Source: Lophium mytilinum (Eukaryota > Ascomycota > Dothideomycetes > Mytilinidiales > Mytilinidiaceae). Taken from it: a stretch of DNA of 64,000 nucleotides. A model generated the notes under the pieces. The model was not told the DNA's origin, did no database searches, and worked only from the letters and a program-made list of their open reading frames with translations. Positions 56,990 through 64,000 of this stretch are shown here, piece after piece; within the stretch, counting starts at the first letter, position 1, and each line of letters opens with the position of its first letter. The position numbers and the translations under genes were made by a program. The DNA lies in contig MU004186.1 in NCBI GenBank assembly GCA_010093605.1, positions 203,765-267,764 of the forward strand, given 5' to 3'.

Positions 56990-59900
56990 ATGTCGCTCAA
57001 CGACCGACTGGCCAAGATCCGCTCCTCCCCGCGGCTGCAGAACCAGCAGCAGGTATGTAAATTCATATCAGATTTCTTGCGCCGCGTGCTAATTGCCCGC
57101 AGACTGCCGTGGTTCTCTCCGCCGTTGAGGATACCCTGCGCGAGCAAAAAAAAGAATTGAGCCCCACAGGATATTTCTCCGCATTACTAGCTCTACTCGT
57201 CCAGCAGATATCCTCGGATCGTGGCATAGTCAACAAGGATGTCGCCTCCGCTGTCGTATACCTCCTCGACCTCGTCACACCCCACGCTCCCCCGCCTCTC
57301 CTTCGCTCCAAATTCTCCGAGATCCTCACAAGTCTTGCGCCTGCCTTGACACACCCAGAAGCTGAGGCGCCGCTTCTGAGGTCCTCGATAGGGTGCTTGG
57401 AGTCGCTACTGGTCATACAAGATGGGCAAGCGTGGGCGCTGCCACAAACACAAATCAGCCCTCGTCGAGCCGTCGCGGGGCTGCTCACGATAGCTGTAGA
57501 CCACCGGCCGAAGGTTCGCAAGCGGGCTCAGGATGCGCTTGCGAAAGTGCTCCAGAACCCGCCCCCGAGTCCGTCGTTGGATCATCCGGCTGCCGACATG
57601 TGCGCCGAGTCGGCGCTGAAGTCTCTCAAGGACATCGCCGACGCGGCAGGGAAAACCAAGAAGCACAAGGCACACAAGGATGGCCAGCATGAGCCGGGGC
57701 TTATACACGCGCTTCAGTTGATCAAGACGATTGCGACAGCGTCTGGCGGATGGCCAAGCCGGAAGATTGATCCGCTGTGCGAATTGCTTCTAAACATATC
57801 CAAGTCTAGCAACGAGTACCTCACAATGACGGCCTTTGAGATATTTGAAGTAATCTTCGAAGGCATGGCTGACGAAGTATCCTCCGCGAAGCTTCCCCGA
57901 CTTCTGGAAGTCATCTCCGAGCTCCAGCCTGCGAAGACGGACTCCCAGCTACTCCCTCCGTGGATCGCAGTCTTATCCCGAGGCTACGACGTCTCCGCAC
58001 AAGTGCTTCCCGACGAAACTTTCCAGAAACTTCCTGACTTGTTTGTTATGATATCCAGTTTCCTTAGCTCTCCCTCTCACAATATCCGTGTTTCTGCATC
58101 CGAGTGTCTTGTGTCTTTTATGGCAAATTGTATACCCGACAGTGTTCTGTTAGAGCCGTCGATCTTTGACGAGAAGACTCTGGAGAAACTCGCCAAGTGC
58201 GCTCAGGATTTGCTGAGTGTCAAGTTTCAAGCTGCCTGGATGGAGGTCTTAAATGTCCTAGGTGCCATGTTTGATGCTCTGCGATGGGTTTCTGCCCCGC
58301 TTCTCTCTGGAATCGTCAAATCGATCGGCGAGCTACGTGGGAACGAGTCATTTACGGGGAAGAAAGAAGCGGATGCCGTCTTATCCAAGGCCATACGTGC
58401 CATGGGCCCAGATAATGTTCTCGACATTCTACCTCTCAACCTCCCGAAGCCAACTCCTGGAAATCCAGGACGTGTCTGGCTGTTGCCAATCCTGAGAGAT
58501 TCCGTCAGTAATACCCGACTAGCGCATTTTAGGTCGACCTTGATACCGGTCAGCGAGGCAATGTTCCAGATTGTCTTGAACCATGGGGACAAGGAGAAGA
58601 CCGTCGAGATCAAGGTCTTTGAGACCGTCGTGCAGCAGATATGGTCGATCTTACCTGGCTACTGTGACTTGCCACTTGACCTTGTAGACGTATGCTATAC
58701 CCCTGGTTTTCACGACACCGCTTGCTGATCTAACCTAGGCGTTTGACCAAGCTTTTGCTGAGCAGTTAGCAAATCTGCTTTACGGACAGGCTGAGCTTCG
58801 GACCGACTTATGTCGGGCGTTGCAAAACCTTGTGGATACCAACAAATCCATCGCAGATTTAGAAGGCGACGATGACCTTGTAGCACAGTCAAGAATTTCA
58901 AAAGCCGACGCAAAACGGAATATTGAACATTTGGCTGGCTTCGCGGGCAACTTCCTTGCTGTGCTTTTCAACGTTTACAGCCAAACTCTGCCACAGTACC
59001 GTGGAATAATCCTAAGATGCATCAACGCTTACTTGAGCATCATACCACAAGAGGTGAGTTCACTCTTCAGATATATAGTGTAAATCATTAACCCCCCTTA
59101 GGAGCTTATGGAGACCTTCAATCGAGTCATCACTAACCTAGAGTCGTCTCTTGCCGAGGGAGGCTCACAGACACAGGCGGATAAGCAGAAACAGGAGAAG
59201 AGTAAAGACAAGATGCCTCCGATGAGCTATACTCTCATGGATCTTGTCATCACGATCTCCATTTACCTACCTCGCGATAGCTTCCCATCCCTCTTTCAAA
59301 TAGCCGCGGTGATCGTCAACAAAAAGGAAGACCCTCAGCTGCAAAAGAAGGCATACAAGCTCATACCTCGCCTGGCGGAATCTACCCTGGGAAAGGCCGC
59401 ACTAGAGGAGCGGAATGCCGAGTTACAGCAGCTACTAATCAACAGCGCCGAACAAGCTTCAGCTCCCTCTCGCCGGGACCGTCTCGGCGCCATTGCTCAG
59501 ATCATCGAGTTCATCCCCCGCGACGACCTCCACTTCATCACCGCCGTCCTCCCCGAAGTCGTCATCTCCGCGAAAGAAGTCAACGAAAAAGCCCGCACTG
59601 CCGCCTTCGACCTCCTCGTCGCCATGGGCGAGAAGATGGACCTCGGCGGCACCGTCATCACCTCCAAAGCCCCCAACATGCCCTCAGACGCGCCGTCCGT
59701 CGATGCCAGCCTGGAAGAATACTTCACCATGGTCTCGGCCGGCCTCGCCGGCGACTCGGCGCACATGATCTCGGCCGCGATCACAGCCGTGACGCGCATC
59801 CTATACGAGTTCCGCACGCGCATCTCCGAAGACACGATGCGTAACCTGCTCGAAGTCATGGACATGTTCCTGCAGAACCCGAACCGCGAAATCGTCCGCT

Positions 59901-60892
59901 CGGTGCTCGGCTTCGTCAAAGTCGCCGTCATCTCGCTGCCCGAGGCGCTCGTGCTGCCGCGCCTGAAAGCCCTCGTGCCGAACCTCATGGTGTGGTCGCA
60001 CGAGCACAAGGCGCAGTTCAAGGCGAAGGTCAAGCACATCCTCGAGCGCATGATCCGCCGCTTCGGCGTCGAGGCCGTCGAGAAGGCGTGCCCGGAGGAA
60101 GATAAAAAGCTCATCAGCAACATCCGCAAGACGCGCGATCGGCGGAAGCGCAGGAAGGACGCGGGCGGCGACGATGGCGCCGACGAGGAGAACGCTGGCA
60201 AGCCACAGCAGCGCAAAGGCAAGTTTGAAAGCGAGTTCGACGAGGCCGTCTACGGCTCTGACGGCTCCGACGACGACGCCGGCAGCGACGTCAGCGACGA
60301 GGAGGTCATGGGCGGCCGCGCGGGGGGCAAGCGCCGCGAGAAGAAGGAGGGCCGCTCGTACATCATCGAGGACGACGACGAGCCGCTCGATCTGCTGTCG
60401 AAGCGCGCGTTGGGGAATATCTCGTCGACGAAGCCCGCGCGGGCGAGGGTCGTGCCGGCGCAGAAGACGAAGGTCAGGCGGAATGAGGACGGGAAGCTTA
60501 TCCTCGGCGGGCCGGACGCGTCGGATGAGGAGGGGGATGGCGATGTGGTCATGATGGAGAAGAATCCGGGGGATGGCTCGCTCGAGGGCGGGATTAACGC
60601 GTATGTGGATGCGATTAAGGGGCGGGATACGGCGCAGAGGGGTAGAGGGGGGAAGTTGAAGTTTAGTAATCGGAGGCAGAAGGAGGAGGGGGATGAGATG
60701 GATATTGATGATGAGGAGAAGACGCAGGTGGCGCGGAAGATGAAGGAGCGGGCGAAGGAGGGGAGTAGTGCGCGGGGAAGGGGCGGGTTCAAGACGCAGC
60801 GAAGGGGGCTGGGTGTGCAGAAAACGCGGGGGGGGAGGGTGGATAAGGGGGGTAGAGGGGGTGGGAGGGGAAGGGGCGGGCCACGGAGATAG
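56990..60892 (+). CDS. RRP12: Ribosomal RNA processing protein 12, 1251 aa
   Basis: Four exons: 56990-57052, 57103-58689, 58739-59053 and 59102-60892 (3756 nt). The short first exon encodes MSLNDRLAKIRSSPRLQNQQQ, the usual Rrp12 start. The body is a HEAT-type helical repeat protein with the NUC173 region (for example LLPILRDSVSNTRLAHFRSTLIPVSEA, cut by ordinary linkers). Rrp12 works in export and maturation of pre-40S and pre-60S ribosomes in nucleolus and cytoplasm. The last 250 residues are acidic and basic low-complexity, ending in RGG repeats. In the DNA this is a G-rich coding strand at 60500-60890. The order and length match the family. Confidence 0.94.
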
Positions 60893-61360
60893 GTTCGGCT
60901 GAGCGCTTTAGGATTGTTTTCGTAAATGTGCGATGAATGGGGCGTTAGAGGGTTATGACAGATAGATATGGGTCTACGGAAAATGGGACGCCCCTTGCAG
61001 GATTCTTACTGTTTCGGAATATGGGTTTCTAGATTGTTATATCTGGTGTGTAGCGACTTGGTGATGATACATGTATAGCCTGGACATCCAAGACCCTCTC
61101 TCATCTTCCCAGATCTGTAAGTGCGAAAAGATGCGCCGTCCCTCATGCTGTGCGTATAATTACACGCCACCTTAAGAACGCCCGCTGCTAACAAATGACA
61201 GTACTCGTACCTTGGCAGAGAGTGGTAATTTCTCATAACCCCGTCTGAGGTCGCTTAAAGACCTATCAAGCTGGTCAAAACTGGTGTTACCCAAATCCTG
61301 ATAACGAACCAGGGCACCTCAAGCGGTGCTAGGCAGGGGGGACGCTTATAAGACCTCCTT
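60893..61360. other. Convergent spacer with one repeat copy
   Basis: Lies between RRP12 (plus) and the ABCD transporter (minus). It carries an inverted copy of the 112-nt family at 61252-61345, just beyond the transporter's stop codon. No gene is present. Confidence 0.55.
61252..61345 (-). repeat. Lone inverted copy of the 112-nt family
   Basis: On the minus strand it reads CTAGCACCGCTTGAGGTGCCC, then ATCAGGATTTGGGTAACACC, GACCAGCTTGATAGG and CGACCTCAGACGG, the same order as the copies at 28.7 and 38.1 kb. It is far from the repeat-rich zone and lies in the probable 3' untranslated region of the ABC transporter gene. Confidence 0.6.
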
Positions 61361-63649
61361 TTACGCAGACGTGAGATCCGCGATACGTTGCTCGATATCC
61401 GGAATCGCGCGCAGCTGAAGATCAAGCTCTTCTTTCTCACTGTACAAGCATTAGCAGCCATTCCCTCGACGCAACCAAAGACGGGGGTACTCACTCTTCC
61501 AACTGCAACCTCCTCTCCGCGTCTAGCTTCGTGAAGATATACTTCCCCTGCCCATCAAACTGCAGAATATTTTTATGATACTTCCACAAACTCCGCCGAT
61601 GACTGACAGTCATGAGTGTGATGCCCAGCCGCTTCGCCTCGTCGTACATGACGCGCTCAATCTCAAGCGTCACGCTGCTGGTGCACTCGTCGAGGATCGC
61701 GTACTTGGGCGCGTGGTAGAAGAGCCGCGCCATGGCGACGCGCTGCTGCAGACCGCCGGAGAGCACGTCCGTCCACTCCTGCTCCGCGTCCCAGCCGTCG
61801 GGGCGGTCGACGATGTGCTCGATTTCGACGACGGAGAGGATGGCGTGGAGGTCTGCGTCGGTGATGCCCTTGTCGCGCATTTCGCGGACGCCGTCGGGGT
61901 AGATGATTTGCTGGCGGAGGGTGCCGCGGGAGAGGTAGGGGCGTTGGGGGATGTAGAAGATGTCTTCGAAGGGGGGTTTTCGAACGGTCCCACCGTAGAC
62001 GGGCCACAGGCCGCCGAGGATGCGGAAGAGGGAGGACTTGCCGCACCCGTTTGGCCCGACGATGAGCATGTGGTCGCCGGGTTTTACGGAGAAGCTGAGG
62101 GCGCGCACGAGGACGTCGCCGTTGGGGGAGACGATGGGGACGTTGACGAATTCGATGTCCTCGCTTTCGATGACTTTGCCGCGCCCGCTGAGGACGGCGG
62201 CGTTTTCTTCGGTGTTTGCTGAGGAAACGAGCTTCTTCTCAAAATGGCCGGCCTGGATGTCGTCGATGACATCTAGTAGTGTTGAAACTCTTGAGGTGTA
62301 GCCGGCCAATTCTGTTATTTCCTTGTAGGAGAACATGACGCGACCGAACGCATCGGATGACATTAGCAGCATTCGTCGATTGGTAACAAAGCCTGCTATT
62401 TGTTAGCATGAGCTCTGCCAATGCTATGGGAGCAACTTACTCTCCGTCCGGTCGCCCATGCTGTTACCCGCCACGCCAGGGATCTTGAAGAATACTGGGA
62501 CACTGCAAAGCATCAAGCCTAATGCGCCCCAGAAGTACTTTATTACAAAGTCTTCCATTACACCGTGATAGAACCGCCTCCTCAGTATTCGGTTGACGTG
62601 CTTGATGAGCGTGAAGTATCCTTTGTCTAGGGTGTCCTTTTCCGCCTCATGCCCGTGATATAGGGCCACTTCCTCACTGTAGTCAATGAGCCGCGAGTGC
62701 TGGAACCTGAATTCGCCCTCCAGGCGTGCTTCGTCTGCAACATATCTGCCGAATGGTGGTGTAAGAGCTCGCATCACGCTTGCGGAAAGCTGGACAATCA
62801 GGCTCATGAAAAACAGTCCTTCTCCGCCAACACTTCGAGACAAAGAGTAGTTGTATATGATCATGTCGAGGACGGGTTTGGCGATGTTCGAGTATAATTC
62901 TGCCAAGCTGTTGGAGAACTTCGCGACATCGACGGTAATGAGCTGGTCGGCGTTCTTTATCCGGTCGTCGAGCGCGGAAAGCGTGTAAAAGGTCATGTGT
63001 GAGAGGTATCGATTGTGGATGTAATTCGTAAGGCGGGAACGGTATTGGAGCGAGAGTTTGCATTGGTGGTAGGAAAGCTGCAGAAGGTCAGTCAATACAC
63101 TGTTAGACTCCAGAGTCCATATGGACGTACCATCGAATTCGTAAAAGTGGCTGGTATAGCCACTACCATCCACCAGACCAGCCCAGTGAGGAAGTCTTTG
63201 CCTTTCCCTCTAACCAGACTGCTCACAAGTCTGCCATCCAGCTCGGCGACGTACAGACTGATGAGTGTCCGGAGCACCAGAAAGATGCTATGGCTAATGA
63301 GCAGCCGTAGCTCTTTACTCCTCCATCCCGGTATCACAATCTTAAGCAACCGCAGCAAGTTCTTGAAGAACTCCCGGTTCAACTCCACCTTCTTCCTCGA
63401 TGTCGCCTCTCCTTCGGTGGGGCCCGTCCCGGGTCGTTTCCGGGCCTCAGCTTGCCGCAGCGACGCTGCTTTCTGCTCGGATATGGCATTCCGTATTCGA
63501 TTGATGAGCGCGACGAAGAGAGTGAGGTATACAGCTCGAGAAATGCGCGTGCGGTGTTGGAGGTAGCGGGCAGTCAGTTCGTTGACCACGCGCTTGATGG
63601 CGCTCTCGGAGGGAACGGCGTGGGAGAAGAGCTTCGACTGAGCGGCCAT
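61361..63649 (-). CDS. PXA2: Peroxisomal ABC half-transporter, ABCD family, 711 aa
   Basis: Four exons: 63649-63131, 63077-62441, 62395-61495 and 61439-61361 (2136 nt). The N-terminal half has the ABCD membrane domain, including [19 protein letters not shown] and the EAA-like [12 protein letters not shown]. The ATPase domain has Walker [10 protein letters not shown] at about 499-507, signature [15 protein letters not shown] and Walker [10 protein letters not shown]. As in the Pxa1/Pxa2 pair, two half-transporters would form a dimer importing activated long-chain fatty acids into peroxisomes. The size (about 710 aa) favours the Pxa2-like member, with Pxa1 as the alternative. The signature has LQQR where many ABCD proteins have EKQR. 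The terminal exon completes a short coiled-coil-like tail. Confidence 0.88.
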
Positions 63650-64000
63650 GGTGGTTCGAAGCTCAAGTCAGCATGGAATCGAGTGGGTTCAGTCGCCTGG
63701 AGCTTTGCGCATCGTGTTGGGATGGTGGACGTAGTGAGAGGTGACGATGCTGGTTGGTGCTTCGCATGTGATGCAACGCCTCGGCTCACATTCCGCGCTT
63801 TGCCTTCCCCACAGAATTCACTTCGAGGTCACGCGGCCTGCTGCGGTCGAGCAACACCAACTTCATTTCGGGAGCTGCTACTCGGCATTGAATATAATGC
63901 TCTGGATCTGCGGGCCGTATTCACGATGAGAGAGTTTCAAAAGCAGGAAGTAGTAATAATTCCTTGACCAAACCTCAAGTCTATTCCTCTACGTGTGAAC
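63650..64000. promoter_or_regulatory. Upstream region of the ABCD transporter, window edge
   Basis: The last 351 bases lie upstream of the minus-strand transporter gene and run to the end of the window. They should include its promoter. The open frames here have no domains, and no other feature was recognised. Confidence 0.4.

Overview
The window looks like chromosomal DNA of a filamentous ascomycete (Pezizomycotina, plausibly Dothideomycetes). Most genes carry short introns of about 45-85 nt with GT...CTAAC-like...AG signals. The gene set is also fungal: a PAZ-less Dicer of the DCL2 type, MET2, a TRI12-type MFS transporter, an Rrp12, a DOCK-type GEF, a peroxisomal ABCD half-transporter and small secreted cysteine-rich proteins. 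Each gene model was checked by joining exons until the total length divided by three with no internal stop. No RNA-seq or database search was available. The organism cannot be named from sequence alone.

Layout. 1-2.57 kb has no convincing gene, only a 5' tRNA-like fragment. 2.57-8.78 kb holds a six-exon gene for a 1966-aa protein with a Hedgehog/intein (Hint) domain in its middle and a membrane-anchored C-terminus. 9.15-13.8 kb (minus) is a complete DCL2. 14.4-16.9 kb holds the proteasome alpha2 subunit and, divergently, a RING-CH membrane E3. 17-22 kb is gene-poor, with an inverted repeat, a secreted cysteine-rich protein, a MYND-finger protein and a Doc-type Fic protein. 22.9 kb is NUC1/EndoG.

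24-29 kb and 35-38.5 kb form a repeat-rich accessory zone. A family of about 112-nt units occurs as a tandem triplet and as dispersed decayed copies. Between these two zones lie an orphan 523-aa gene and the housekeeping genes MET2, a TMEM115-like protein and a LisH/WD40 (TBL1/Sif2-like) protein. After them come a DUF-type fungal protein and a second secreted cysteine-rich protein. 40.2-45 kb pairs a TRI12-type transporter with a complete, slightly divergent succinate dehydrogenase flavoprotein paralogue.

45.6-63.6 kb is mostly conserved: a GNAT acetyltransferase, an auxin-efflux-type carrier, a DOCK GEF, RRP12 and a PXA-type ABC transporter, with one lone repeat copy at 61.3 kb.

The most unusual items are the Hint megaprotein, the bacterial-type Doc/Fic gene, the unexplained 112-nt repeat family and the SDH-flavoprotein/transporter pair. 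Functional links between these are inference only.
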